From the NCBI RefSeq assembly GCF_034044635.1, contig NZ_JAXCLX010000001.1, positions 1,550,001-1,614,000 of the forward strand: a DNA stretch of 64,000 bases. Reading direction: 5' to 3'. Below the pieces are notes generated by a model that searched no databases, had not been told where the DNA came from, and saw nothing but the letters and a program-made list of their open reading frames with translations. This DNA comes from Dongia rigui (GTDB taxonomy: Bacteria; Pseudomonadota; Alphaproteobacteria; Dongiales; Dongiaceae). This document shows, one piece after another, positions 17,572 through 26,386 of the stretch (positions within the stretch are counted from its first letter, which is position 1; the number at the start of each line of letters is the position of its first letter). Position numbers and translations under genes: made by a program.

Positions 17572-18474
17572 CTACAGCTTTATCTCTTTGAGGCTGTAGC
17601 CCTGGGGCAGCTTGGCTGCTTTGAGGTCGAGCTTGTCGGCGACCAGGGGGATTTCCACCACCGTTCCTTCATCCAACGTCAGGCGCAGCGTCGCGTCGGT
17701 GAAGAGGTTTTCCGGTTTGTCGAAGCGGTCGATGAAGATGCGGTCGATGCCCTTCGGGTAGGCGGCACTCACCAGGTCGATCTTCGGCATCCATTCCAGC
17801 GGCTGATCGTGTGCCATGTCGTCCGCGCTCGCGATCAGCATCACGCGCTGCAGCGGCTCGTTCTCCTTTGCATAGGTGAGGATGACGGCGCCGTTCTTCT
17901 CGTCGCCGAACAGATCGTCATCGGCTGCGGTGATCCGGGCGTGGATTGCGAAGATGCGCTCGAACGCCCAGCCGCCTTGGGCCCCCATCGTGGTCCATTG
18001 GCCCGACTGGCCCTCGCCCGTGGCGTTGAAGAGGTATTTGCCGCTTTCCAGCGAATAGACGGCGTAAGTCGGCATCTCGACGCAGCAGCCATAGCGCGTG
18101 AGGGTGAGGTAATTGCCCATCGCCGTGACGGCGTCGGCCTTGCCTTCGATGGTGAAGGCGGCGGCACCCTTGCCCTTCTCGGTCAGCGGATAGACCGTGA
18201 CCTTGGCGGTCGATTCCTCGAACGACTGTTCGGTCTGCGGCCCTTCGGTCGAGACCTGGTGCTGCTCGATCTCGAGCAATTGATAGAGCAGCAGGTTCTT
18301 CGCCTGCACCGAGGCGAGGATATTGGTCTGGTAGCGGCGGCTGTCATTGACGACGCGGAAATTCTCGCCTTGCCTGTCGACCGAGATGGTCGAGGGCGCG
18401 GATTCCTGAACCAGTGGGTCCGCGAACGCGGGCAGCGGCAGCAGGAGGGCGGCCGCCAGGATGAGCTTGCGCAT
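17572..18474 (-). CDS. Exported protein of unknown function
   Basis: A 300-residue protein with a clear signal peptide (MRKLILAAALLLPLPAFA, cleaved near residue 18). The mature part is mostly beta-prone and polar, with two adjacent cysteines in YGCCVEMPTY around residue 132 and no membrane span. I do not recognise a family. It stands alone: a repeat separates it from the plus-strand genes beyond, and 90 bases separate it from the FAD oxidase upstream on the same strand. It is predicted periplasmic. A sensor or envelope role would be a guess. Confidence 0.8.
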   Translation of the reverse strand: MRKLILAAALLLPLPAFADPLVQESAPSTISVDRQGENFRVVNDSRRYQTNILASVQAKNLLLYQLLEIEQHQVSTEGPQTEQSFEESTAKVTVYPLTEKGKGAAAFTIEGKADAVTAMGNYLTLTRYGCCVEMPTYAVYSLESGKYLFNATGEGQSGQWTTMGAQGGWAFERIFAIHARITAADDDLFGDEKNGAVILTYAKENEPLQRVMLIASADDMAHDQPLEWMPKIDLVSAAYPKGIDRIFIDRFDKPENLFTDATLRLTLDEGTVVEIPLVADKLDLKAAKLPQGYSLKEIKL

Positions 18475-18564
18475 AAGGCACCTTGTGAATGGATGGCTTG
18501 TCCCCTGAAACGAAGGGTGTCACGCCTTGGTCGCCCTCACAAGATGCCGGGTTCACCCCGCCGG

Positions 18565-19902
18565 TTACTTAAGCGCGTCCTTTATGCCGTAGGTTAGATA
18601 GGCGCCGCGCAAATAGAGCGGGCGCAGGAAGGGCAGCGGGAATTTGGGCGGCGGGCGGCGGATGAAGTTCGGCCGCTCCTCCACCCCGCCGACCATGGCG
18701 CGTGCGGCAGCACGCCCCGACCAAGTGCCCATGGCGACACCATTGCCGTGATAGCACATGGCGAAATAGACACCCGGCTGCTCGTCCCAGCTACCCACAT
18801 GCGGCACCAGATCCTGCGCCAGGCACAGCAGCCCCGACCAGCGGTGCGTGATCTCGACATGGCGCCATTCCGGGTAATAGGCGCGGAAGGCCGCCTCGAT
18901 ATTGTCCAACTGCCGATCGAGGGCGCCGGGTTCAGCCGACAAGCCACCGCGGCCGCCGAACATCATGCGGCCGTCGGGCAACAGGCGGAAGTAATGCAGC
19001 AGATAGCGGATGTCGTAGACCGGCGTGGTGCTGGTCCAGCCCTGCGCACCCAGCTCGTTCTTATTCATCGGCCGCGTCACCACGATCGACGACAGGGCCG
19101 GCATGATGCGGCCGCCGTAATCGGGATGGAGGTCTTCCGCGGTATAGGCGGCGGTGGCGATCAGCACCTTGTTGGCTTTCACGCGGCCGCGCGGGGTCAC
19201 GAGGACATGCTTCGATCCCTCGCGCGACCAGTTGATGACCTCGCTCCTGGCGTAGATCCTGGCGCCCGCGCGAGAGGCGGCGGCGGCGAGGCCGTTCACA
19301 TATTTCCACGGGTTGAGACCAAAGCCGACCGGATTGGCGACGCCGGCATGCAGGCCGGGGGAATTGAGGCCGCGCTCGACCAGTTCCTCCTTACTGACGA
19401 AAACTTCTTGCGCGCCGAAATTCTTCGCCATGAAGGCGGCGTCTTCCTTCAGCGCATCGACCAGCGTCGTCTTGTGGGCGAGCGAGATTTCACCGACACC
19501 CGTCTTGTCGATGTCCAGATTCTCGCGCTCGACGATGTCGGCCACCAGTTCGACCGACGCCTTCTGGCTGCGCCAAAAGGTCTGCGCCTCCTCAAGGCCG
19601 AATTTCTCGATCATCTTGCTCCACGGCATCTTCGAGGAGCCCATGCAGCAGAAGCCGCCATTGCGGCCCGAGGCACCCCAGCCGATATAGGACCGCTCCA
19701 GCACCACGGCCTCTACATTGTGATCGCGCTGTAGGTGATAGGCGGCGGAGAGACCGGTGAAGCCGCCGCCGATGATGGCGACATCGGTTTCGATCTCGGC
19801 CTCGAGCTGCGGGTAGTCGGGGAAATCCGTCTTCGAGTCGCGCCACCAGCTCTTGACCGGATTGTTGGGGTCGAGGGCGCTCGGATGGTAGAGGTGCTTC
19901 AT
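18565..19902 (-). CDS. FAD-dependent amine oxidoreductase (PuuB/OrdL-like)
   Basis: A 445-residue DAO-superfamily flavoprotein with the FAD-binding motif VAIIGGGFTGLSAAYHLQRD near residue 40 and the C-terminal block YHGNGVAMGTWSGRAAAR. Close relatives oxidise gamma-glutamylputrescine or similar secondary amines to aldehydes. It is the last gene of the minus-strand amine cluster, immediately after an aldehyde dehydrogenase, so an amine-to-aldehyde-to-acid route is likely. The N-terminal PNNPVKSWWRDS is typical of this group. The substrate is inferred. Confidence 0.88.
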   Translation of the reverse strand: MKHLYHPSALDPNNPVKSWWRDSKTDFPDYPQLEAEIETDVAIIGGGFTGLSAAYHLQRDHNVEAVVLERSYIGWGASGRNGGFCCMGSSKMPWSKMIEKFGLEEAQTFWRSQKASVELVADIVERENLDIDKTGVGEISLAHKTTLVDALKEDAAFMAKNFGAQEVFVSKEELVERGLNSPGLHAGVANPVGFGLNPWKYVNGLAAAASRAGARIYARSEVINWSREGSKHVLVTPRGRVKANKVLIATAAYTAEDLHPDYGGRIMPALSSIVVTRPMNKNELGAQGWTSTTPVYDIRYLLHYFRLLPDGRMMFGGRGGLSAEPGALDRQLDNIEAAFRAYYPEWRHVEITHRWSGLLCLAQDLVPHVGSWDEQPGVYFAMCYHGNGVAMGTWSGRAAARAMVGGVEERPNFIRRPPPKFPLPFLRPLYLRGAYLTYGIKDALK

Positions 19903-19915
19903 GATATGTCCGTCC

Positions 19916-21433
19916 TTAAGCCCAGCGGCCGCCGCGCTCAGTATAGAAATCCTCGGAATAAGGATACCACCAGGATTGCAGTTCCGCCTTCGGGTCCAGC
20001 ATGATCATCTTCGACTGGCGGAAAGCGTTGAGGCCCAGACGGCTTAACGAGCGCCCGAGGCCGGAGAGCTTCCACCCGCCGAAGGGCAGCGCGTCGTTGT
20101 CGCCCAGCACATTGTTGACCCAGACCATGCCGGCCTCAAGGCGGTCCGTTGCCGCAATGGCTTCATCGAGCTTCGCTGTGAAGATCGAGGCGCCGAGACC
20201 AAAGCGCGAGGCGTTGGCGAGGTCGATGGCCTCGTCGAAGCTGCGCACGCGGATGATGGGTGCGACGGGACCGAACATTTCCGCCTGCATCAAATCCATA
20301 TCCGGTGTCACACCGGTGAGGATGGTGGGTTCGTAGAACCAGCCGGTGTTGTGGGCGGGCGGAATGCGACCGCCGTACGCGATCTTGGCGCCCTGCGCCA
20401 CCGCCTGGTCGACCAGGCGCATCACCTTGGCACGCGCGGCTTCGGAGACCAGGGGGCCCAGCTCGACATTGCCGAGGCCGGGGCCGATGCGGAGTTCTTG
20501 CGTGCGCTTCACCATGGCGCCGACAAAGGCGTCATGCACTTTCTCATGCACGAAGATGCGCTCGGTCGAGGTGCAGATCTGGCCGGAGAGATGAAAGGCG
20601 CCGGTGACCGCAGCGGCGGCGGCAATCTCAGGGTCCGCGCTGTCCATGACGATCATGGGATCGGACCCGCCCGCCTCGATGACGCAGGGCTTCAGCAGTC
20701 GACCACAGGCAGCCGCCACGTCGCGGCCGGCCTCGACCGAACCGGTGAAGGCCACGGCAGCGATGCGCGCGTCGTTGATGAGGGCCTTGGCCGTCTCAAC
20801 GCCACCCGTGACACAGGAGACGATTCCGGCGGGGAGCGCCTTGAAGTGCTCCATGAAAGCGAGTGTCGAGAGCGAGGTCGCCGGTGCCGGCTTGATCACC
20901 ACGGCATTGCCGGCGGCGAGCGACGCCGCCACCGTGAAGGCCATCAGGATGATGGGGAAGTTGTAGGGGACGATATGCGCGGTGACGCCGTAGGGGTACC
21001 AGCGCGCATATTGGAGGGACCCCGGCACCGTGGGCGCTGCGACGAAGCCGCCATCTTCCCGTGCCAATTCGGCGTAGTAGCGGAAGATCGGGCCGACATT
21101 GAGGAGCTCGCCGACGGATTCGGTGAAGGGCTTGCCCATCTCGCGCGTCATCAGCTCGGCAGCGGGGCCGGCCGTCGCGTGCTCCATGGCGTCAGCGAGG
21201 CGGTGAAGGGCGGCCGCGCGGCTCTTGCCGTCGAGCTTCGCCCAATCCTTCTGCGCGGCCTTGGCTTGGGTTAGCACGGCGTCGAGCGTCGCCTGCCCAC
21301 ACTGCGCCACGTGGCCCACGGTCGAGAGATCGGCCGGGTTCTTCACCGCGGCGAGCGCTGCGCCGGGTGCAGCGACGTGATCGTTGCCGAGGAAGATCTG
21401 GCCGAGGGTTGGGTCGAAGGCTGGCATGGGCAT
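19916..21433 (-). CDS. NAD(P)-dependent aldehyde dehydrogenase
   Basis: A ~505-residue ALDH. The catalytic Cys lies in GQICTSTERIFV and the general base Glu in VIEAGGSDPMIV; the GFTGS-like motif AFTGSVEAG is present. It resembles succinate-semialdehyde/gamma-glutamyl-gamma-aminobutyraldehyde dehydrogenases. The start is at 21433 or the in-frame ATG at 21427; AGGTG favours the second slightly, and an upstream open frame is only repeat sequence. It lies between the cupins and the FAD oxidase whose aldehyde it presumably oxidises. Confidence 0.9.
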   Translation of the reverse strand: MPMPAFDPTLGQIFLGNDHVAAPGAALAAVKNPADLSTVGHVAQCGQATLDAVLTQAKAAQKDWAKLDGKSRAAALHRLADAMEHATAGPAAELMTREMGKPFTESVGELLNVGPIFRYYAELAREDGGFVAAPTVPGSLQYARWYPYGVTAHIVPYNFPIILMAFTVAASLAAGNAVVIKPAPATSLSTLAFMEHFKALPAGIVSCVTGGVETAKALINDARIAAVAFTGSVEAGRDVAAACGRLLKPCVIEAGGSDPMIVMDSADPEIAAAAAVTGAFHLSGQICTSTERIFVHEKVHDAFVGAMVKRTQELRIGPGLGNVELGPLVSEAARAKVMRLVDQAVAQGAKIAYGGRIPPAHNTGWFYEPTILTGVTPDMDLMQAEMFGPVAPIIRVRSFDEAIDLANASRFGLGASIFTAKLDEAIAATDRLEAGMVWVNNVLGDNDALPFGGWKLSGLGRSLSRLGLNAFRQSKMIMLDPKAELQSWWYPYSEDFYTERGGRWA

Positions 21434-21450
21434 CACCTGATACTCTGAAA

Positions 21451-21530
21451 CGTCATCCCCGGGCTTGACCCGGGGATCCACTGGTGCCGCTTTCGAAAGT
21501 GGATGCCCGGGTCAAGCCCGGGCATGACGA
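21451..21530. repeat. CGTCATCCCCGGGCTTGACC repeat pair
   Basis: Two facing units, each a GC hairpin around CTTGAC/GTCAAG (CCCCGGGCTTGACCCGGGG and GCCCGGGTCAAGCCCGGGC), bounded by CGTCAT and ATGACG, about 15 bases apart. This is a widespread alphaproteobacterial intergenic repeat. It lies inside the amine operon between the ALDH and the first cupin. Confidence 0.8.
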
Positions 21531-21556
21531 GAATTATTTGCGCGGCGTAGAAGAAC

Positions 21557-21901
21557 TTATCGAATCATATAGACCTTGCGCACGGTCTCGTGGACGCGGC
21601 AGGTGCCTTTCCAATCCTGGGGAAAGAAGGCGATGGTGTCGGGGTAGATCTCGATCACTTCGCCGCTTTCATGGGTGTAGGTGCAGCGGCCCAGCATGAA
21701 ATGGCAGAACTCGTCACGGGTGACGTGGCAGTTCCAGAAGCCCGGCGTGCAGATCCAGATACCGGTCTCGTTCTCTCCATTGGGGCCTTTGTGGAGGAGC
21801 ACACCGGAGGTCATGGACTGGCCTTCGATCATGGTCGGTATCGGGCCCCAATCCTTCACCTCGGTCACGGATTTCGGGTTGTAGATGACGGGTGTCGTCA
21901 T
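21557..21901 (-). CDS. Small cupin protein A (DUF861/cupin_3 type)
   Basis: A 114-residue single-domain cupin with GIWICTPGFWNCHVTRDEFCHF followed by GRCTYTHESGEVIEIYPDTI and FFPQDWKGTCRVHETVRKVYM. The core layout matches EutQ-like DUF861 cupins, such as ureidoglycolate/amine-associated proteins. The start at 21901 follows AGGAG; the frame is open beyond it only into the next gene. It is clearly paralogous to the 131-residue cupin just upstream. Confidence 0.88.
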   Translation of the reverse strand: MTTPVIYNPKSVTEVKDWGPIPTMIEGQSMTSGVLLHKGPNGENETGIWICTPGFWNCHVTRDEFCHFMLGRCTYTHESGEVIEIYPDTIAFFPQDWKGTCRVHETVRKVYMIR

Positions 21902-21914
21902 GGCGCATGCACTC

Positions 21915-22310
21915 CTATCGCAGCATATAGACGTTCCGCAGGGTCTCGTGGACCGTGCAGATGCCGGTCCAGCCGGCGGTGAAATGGACACAGGTACCGG
22001 GGCGAACCTCGATCACCTCGCCGTCGTCGCGGACATAGGTCGCGCGGCCGGCAATGAAGTGACAGAACTCGTCGCGCGGGATCGACAGCGGCCACTTGCC
22101 GGGCGTCACCACCCAGAGGCCGGTTTCCGGCGAGTTGCCGCCGACGCTGGCATCCGGCCGTTTGAACAGCAGGCGGCCGGAGGATTTCGACGGGCCGACA
22201 GGATGGTTGGCCAGGCAATCCGGCTGTTCGCCCCAATCGGCGAGGTCGTTGAAGTTGGTGGCGTCGTAGATATGCGGCGCCGAGGACGCGAGGTTCGATT
22301 TGTTGCTCAC
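21915..22310 (-). CDS. Small cupin protein B, paralogue of A
   Basis: A 131-residue DUF861-type cupin. It shares with protein A the blocks SIPRDEFCHFIAGRATYVRDDGEV-like and GWTGICTVHETLRNVYMLR-like, so the pair arose by tandem duplication. Its start overlaps the glycosyltransferase stop (22307-22310), so they are translationally coupled. No catalytic role can be assigned. Such cupins may isomerise or sense small metabolites. Confidence 0.88.
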   Translation of the reverse strand: MSNKSNLASSAPHIYDATNFNDLADWGEQPDCLANHPVGPSKSSGRLLFKRPDASVGGNSPETGLWVVTPGKWPLSIPRDEFCHFIAGRATYVRDDGEVIEVRPGTCVHFTAGWTGICTVHETLRNVYMLR

Positions 22311-23605
22311 GGCTTGAACTTTCCCGTCTCGGCAATCTCGGCGAGGATATTGGCGGCTTTCTCGGTGCCCTTGGCAGCCTGCATATGCTTGGCCACCTCG
22401 TTGAGGCGTTGTTTCATCGCCTTGTCGGCAAGCAAGCGCGCGATCATCGCGCTCAACTGCTCTTCGGTCCAGGTATAACGCGGCAATTGATCGCCATAAC
22501 CCGTGTCGTGGATGCGGGCGGCGTTGTCGAGGCCGTCCCAGCAGAAGGGCATGATGATGGCGGGTTTGCCGAAGAACAGTGCCTCGTTGAAGCTGTTATT
22601 GCCGCCGTGATGGATGAAGAGATCGACATGTGGGATGACGGCCGGCTGCGGATACCAGCTTTCGAGATGCACGTTGCCGGGCACGTCGCTGTATTCGCCG
22701 ATATAGTCGCCGACATTCATCAGGAAGCGGTAGGGGAGCTTGGCAAAGGCCTTGATGAGGTTCTTGTAGAGATCGACATCGGCCGCACCCAGTGAACCGT
22801 AGGATACATAGATCAGCGGCTTGTCGTTATGCGCCTTGAATTGCGGCACGGTGTAGGTGCCTTCGTCGCGCACACAGCCTTCGAGATACTGGAACTGCGC
22901 CGGGCTCAGCGGCACGCGGCGCTTGAAGGCCAAGGGCTTCGGGTAAAGCAGCAGGTTCATGGTGGGTGAGGCTTCGAAGAACTGGCCCAGTGGATAGGGC
23001 TTCTCGCCCTGCTTCACCATGAATTCGTTGAAGCGGGCGTGGGTGGGCTTCACCAGTTCGAGGAAGCGGTCGTCGAAGGCCTTGAAGCCGGCCTTGTCGT
23101 TCTCGTGGCAGCCGGAGAGATGCGGCGGGATATCCTCGTCAGGAATCTCGTTCTCGGAGCAGGAAATGATGCGCACCCAGGGGCAGCCGGCCTTCTTGAT
23201 GGCCGGGAACAGGATGACGTTGTCGACGGCCACCAGATCGGGCTTGATGCGGTCGAGATGCTTCTTGAGACCGTCTTCGGCGATGATCGCGGAATCGACG
23301 ATCGCTTCCCAGACCGGGATGACATAGGTCGGCAGCTGGTCGATCGGCGACAGGCGGAAATGCGGCTGCTTCTCGGCGATGAAATTGGCCCAGAACTTGG
23401 CGATCTCCTCATCCGACATGCCGCCGGACATATCGACCAGGTTCTCCTCGAAGCCGTATTTCTCGAAGACGCCCTTGAAGCCCTTGTCGCAGACGAAGAC
23501 CGGGTTGTGGCCCATGCTCTTCAAGCGCTGGGCGATGCCGACGCAATTGAGGGCGGGGCCGAAGGCCGCCTCCGGAAAGAGGACGATGGTTTTGCCTTTG
23601 CTCAT
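22307..23605 (-). CDS. Family-1 (UGT-like) glycosyltransferase in the amine cluster
   Basis: A 432-residue GT-B-fold protein. The N-terminus IVLFPEAAFGPALNCVGIAQ is the acceptor side. The C-terminal donor-binding block is DLFIHHGGNNSFNEALFFG followed by PAIIMPFCWDGLDNAARI, the GT1/UGT signature. Such enzymes move a sugar from a nucleotide-sugar to small molecules. It lies between the ABC transporter ATPase and the cupins, overlapping cupin B by four bases. A glycosyltransferase is unexpected in an amine-catabolic operon; the acceptor is unknown. Confidence 0.85.
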   Translation of the reverse strand: MSKGKTIVLFPEAAFGPALNCVGIAQRLKSMGHNPVFVCDKGFKGVFEKYGFEENLVDMSGGMSDEEIAKFWANFIAEKQPHFRLSPIDQLPTYVIPVWEAIVDSAIIAEDGLKKHLDRIKPDLVAVDNVILFPAIKKAGCPWVRIISCSENEIPDEDIPPHLSGCHENDKAGFKAFDDRFLELVKPTHARFNEFMVKQGEKPYPLGQFFEASPTMNLLLYPKPLAFKRRVPLSPAQFQYLEGCVRDEGTYTVPQFKAHNDKPLIYVSYGSLGAADVDLYKNLIKAFAKLPYRFLMNVGDYIGEYSDVPGNVHLESWYPQPAVIPHVDLFIHHGGNNSFNEALFFGKPAIIMPFCWDGLDNAARIHDTGYGDQLPRYTWTEEQLSAMIARLLADKAMKQRLNEVAKHMQAAKGTEKAANILAEIAETGKFKP

Positions 23606-23629
23606 TTTTGTCTCCCTGAACAGGTCAGC

Positions 23630-24691
23630 TTATTCGGACAGAATCAAAGAATTTGCCGCAGACCAGCCGCACCAGACTTGGCTGCCGCGCGCGATATGCG
23701 TGGTGAGCGGGTTGGCGGCCGGCATGCGCGCCACCAGCGGCTTGGCCTGGCCGGGCAATTTGAGATGCAGGATGAGGTCCTGGCCGAGATAAGCGAGACC
23801 GTCGATTTCAGCCGGCAGCGCCCCGGCCTGTTCGGTTTCGCTGATCACGACGCGTTCGGGGCGCACGGCCAGCGCCGCCTTGGTGCCCAGCGGAATGGCG
23901 GCGATATTGGCGGCATCGAAGAGCCCGAGGCCCGGCACCTCGAAGCCATTCGCCCCGCGCTGCCCTTCGAAGAAGTTCATCTGGCCGATGAAATCGGCGA
24001 CGAAGCGGTTATCGGGCCGTTCGTAGAGGGCGCGCGGCTCGCCCAGCTGGGCAATATAGCCCTGGCGCAGGAGGGCGATGCGGTCGGCCATGGTGAGCGC
24101 TTCTTCCTGGTCATGGGTCACGACCAGGAAGGCGATGCCGGTTTCCTGCTGCAGGCGCTTCAGTTCGATCTGCATCTGCTCGCGCAGCTTCTTATCAAGG
24201 GCGCCTAAGGGTTCGTCGAGGAGCAGCAGTTTCGGCCGCTTCACCAGGGCCCGCGCCAGCGCCACGCGCTGCTTCTGCCCGCCGGAGAGCTGGGCGGGCT
24301 TGCGGGCGCTGAGCGACGACAACTGCACCAATGCCAAGGCTTCGTCGACGCGGCGGCTGAGCTCGGCGCCGCGCAGGCCTTCCATTTCGAGGCCATAGGC
24401 GACGTTGCCGGCAACCGTCATATGCGGGAACAGCGCATAGGATTGGAACATCAGGTTGATCGGCCGCTTATTGGCCTTCATATCGGTGATGTCGATGCCA
24501 TCCAGCAGGATGCGGCCCTGATCGGGCTTCTCGAAACCGGCGATCATGCGCAAGAGCGTGGTCTTGCCGCAGCCGGAGGGGCCGAGCAGCGCAAAGAATT
24601 CATTGCCGCCCACGGAGATGGAGAGGTTGTCGACCGCCTTGATCGGGCCGAAGGCCTTGGTGACGCCGACGACTTCGAGAAGGGCCGTCAT
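23630..24691 (-). CDS. Polyamine-type ABC transporter ATPase (PotA/PotG-like)
   Basis: A 353-residue ATPase with Walker A GPSGCGKTT, Q-loop MFQSYALFPHMTV, signature LSGGQKQRVALARAL, Walker B LLLLDEPLGALD and a C-terminal TOBE domain. This layout is that of the spermidine/putrescine class. It follows two permeases and a binding protein, overlapping the second permease by four bases. The transporter probably imports a polyamine or related amine. Confidence 0.93.
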   Translation of the reverse strand: MTALLEVVGVTKAFGPIKAVDNLSISVGGNEFFALLGPSGCGKTTLLRMIAGFEKPDQGRILLDGIDITDMKANKRPINLMFQSYALFPHMTVAGNVAYGLEMEGLRGAELSRRVDEALALVQLSSLSARKPAQLSGGQKQRVALARALVKRPKLLLLDEPLGALDKKLREQMQIELKRLQQETGIAFLVVTHDQEEALTMADRIALLRQGYIAQLGEPRALYERPDNRFVADFIGQMNFFEGQRGANGFEVPGLGLFDAANIAAIPLGTKAALAVRPERVVISETEQAGALPAEIDGLAYLGQDLILHLKLPGQAKPLVARMPAANPLTTHIARGSQVWCGWSAANSLILSE

Positions 24692-25470
24692 GCCTCCACC
24701 TCGCGGTTGATGCGTTGCGAGAGGAAGATGAGGAAGAAGGAGACGAGCATCACGATGGTGGCCACCGCATTGACGTCCGGCGTCACACCGAAGCGGATCA
24801 TGGCGTAAATCTGCATGGGAAAGGTGATGGAAGCGGAGCTAGGCCCGCTGGTGAAATAGGCGATGATGAATTCGTCAAAGGACAGCGTGAAGCCGAGCAA
24901 GGCGGCGGCGATGACGCCCGGCGCGATCACGGGGAGTGTCACGCGGCGGAAGGTCGTGATCTCGCTGGCGCCAAGATCGATCGAGGCTTCGATGATCGAG
25001 CGGTCGAAATGCTTGAAACGCGTCCGGACCACGGCACAGACGAAGGAAATCATGAAGGCGGAGTGGCTCAAAATCACCGAATGGGCACCCAGGGTGAGCT
25101 TGATCAGCGAATAGAAGCTTAAAAGACTGATCGCCATCACGATGTCCGGGATGATCATGGGTGCGGCGATGAGTGCCTCGGTCGCGACGCGCGGGCGGCG
25201 TTCTTCCAGGCCCATCGCCAGCAGCGTGCCGATGATTGTGGAAATGACGGTCGCCACGGCGGCGATGAAGAGGGAATTGCCGACGGAATGGAGGATCTTC
25301 TGGTTCTCGAACAGCTTGCCGTACCATTCGAGCGAGAAGCCGGACCAGACCGTGGGCATGCCGGCCTTGTTGAAGGAGAGCACGACCAGCACCAGGATCG
25401 GGCCGTAAAGAAAGACATAGACCAGGCCCAGATGCGCGCCGAGCCAGCTTTTGAGTGGGGACCCGTTCAT
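24688..25470 (-). CDS. Polyamine-type ABC transporter permease (PotC/PotI-like)
   Basis: A 260-residue integral membrane protein with six predicted spans and the ATPase-contact EAA loop EASIDLGASEITTFRRVTLP. It is the second permease of the importer and overlaps the genes on both sides by four bases, so all four are translated together. Confidence 0.92.
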   Translation of the reverse strand: MNGSPLKSWLGAHLGLVYVFLYGPILVLVVLSFNKAGMPTVWSGFSLEWYGKLFENQKILHSVGNSLFIAAVATVISTIIGTLLAMGLEERRPRVATEALIAAPMIIPDIVMAISLLSFYSLIKLTLGAHSVILSHSAFMISFVCAVVRTRFKHFDRSIIEASIDLGASEITTFRRVTLPVIAPGVIAAALLGFTLSFDEFIIAYFTSGPSSASITFPMQIYAMIRFGVTPDVNAVATIVMLVSFFLIFLSQRINREVEA

Positions 25471-26318
25471 GCGGCCGGCCCCTCGCGGTCGCGGCGGTTG
25501 ACCAGGATGGCCTGCACGGTGAGGAGCAGCATCATGATGCCGATGACGATGGCGGCGATGGCCGAGCCGAAGGGCCAGTCGCGGGCGGTCAGGAACTGAT
25601 CGTAAATAAGGTTGCCGAGCATGGTGCGCTTGCCGCCGCCTAAGAGATCGGGCGTCACGAAATTGCCGACCGAGAGGACGAAGACGAAGACGGAACCAGC
25701 AGCAACGCCCGGCAGGGTCAGCGGCAGGGTCACCCGCCAGAAGGTCATGAGCGGCGAGGCACCGAGATCGGTTGAGGCTTCACGGAGTTCCGGCCCCAGC
25801 TTCGAGATCGAGCTGAAGAGGGCGAGGATCATGAACGGCACATAGGCGTAGGTAAGGCCGATGATGATGGCAAAGTCGTTATAGAGCAGGGGCAAAGGCG
25901 CATCGATCAACCCCAGCGCCAGCAGCGTCTTGTTGATGAGCCCTTCGCTGTTGAGGAGCACCATCCAGGCATAGGTGCGGATGAGATAATTCGACCACAG
26001 CGGCAGCATGACGAGGATGAGATAGGCGAGTTGCCGGCGCTTGGGCATGAGCGCGATGCAATAGGCCGCGGGGTACCCCAGGGCCAAGGAAACCAGTGTG
26101 GTAATGAGCGCCACGCGGGCCGATGACCAGAAGATCTCGGCATAGAGCGGGTCCAGCGCACGAATATAGTTTTCGGCGGTGAAGACGTAGTCGATGCCGC
26201 CATAGACGCCGCGCTCGAAGAACGAGTTCACCAGCAGCAGGGCGCAAGGGACGACCAGCAGCGCCAGGATCCAACAGATGCCTGGGCCCGTCAGTACGAT
26301 GCGGCGCGAAACGACCAT
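25467..26318 (-). CDS. Polyamine-type ABC transporter permease (PotB/PotH-like)
   Basis: A 283-residue permease with a first span at about residues 10-32 and the EAA loop REASTDLGASPLMTFWRVTL. The start is set at 26318 (MVVSRRIVLTGPG), preceded by AAGG; an upstream in-frame extension overlaps the binding-protein gene and lacks protein character. It pairs with the permease at 24688. Confidence 0.9.
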   Translation of the reverse strand: MVVSRRIVLTGPGICWILALLVVPCALLLVNSFFERGVYGGIDYVFTAENYIRALDPLYAEIFWSSARVALITTLVSLALGYPAAYCIALMPKRRQLAYLILVMLPLWSNYLIRTYAWMVLLNSEGLINKTLLALGLIDAPLPLLYNDFAIIIGLTYAYVPFMILALFSSISKLGPELREASTDLGASPLMTFWRVTLPLTLPGVAAGSVFVFVLSVGNFVTPDLLGGGKRTMLGNLIYDQFLTARDWPFGSAIAAIVIGIMMLLLTVQAILVNRRDREGPAA

Positions 26319-26386
26319 GACGACCTTATAGTAAGACGCAGAAATGGCGGGACCGAGGCCGGCCCCGCCATGCTTGAACGAGTCGA

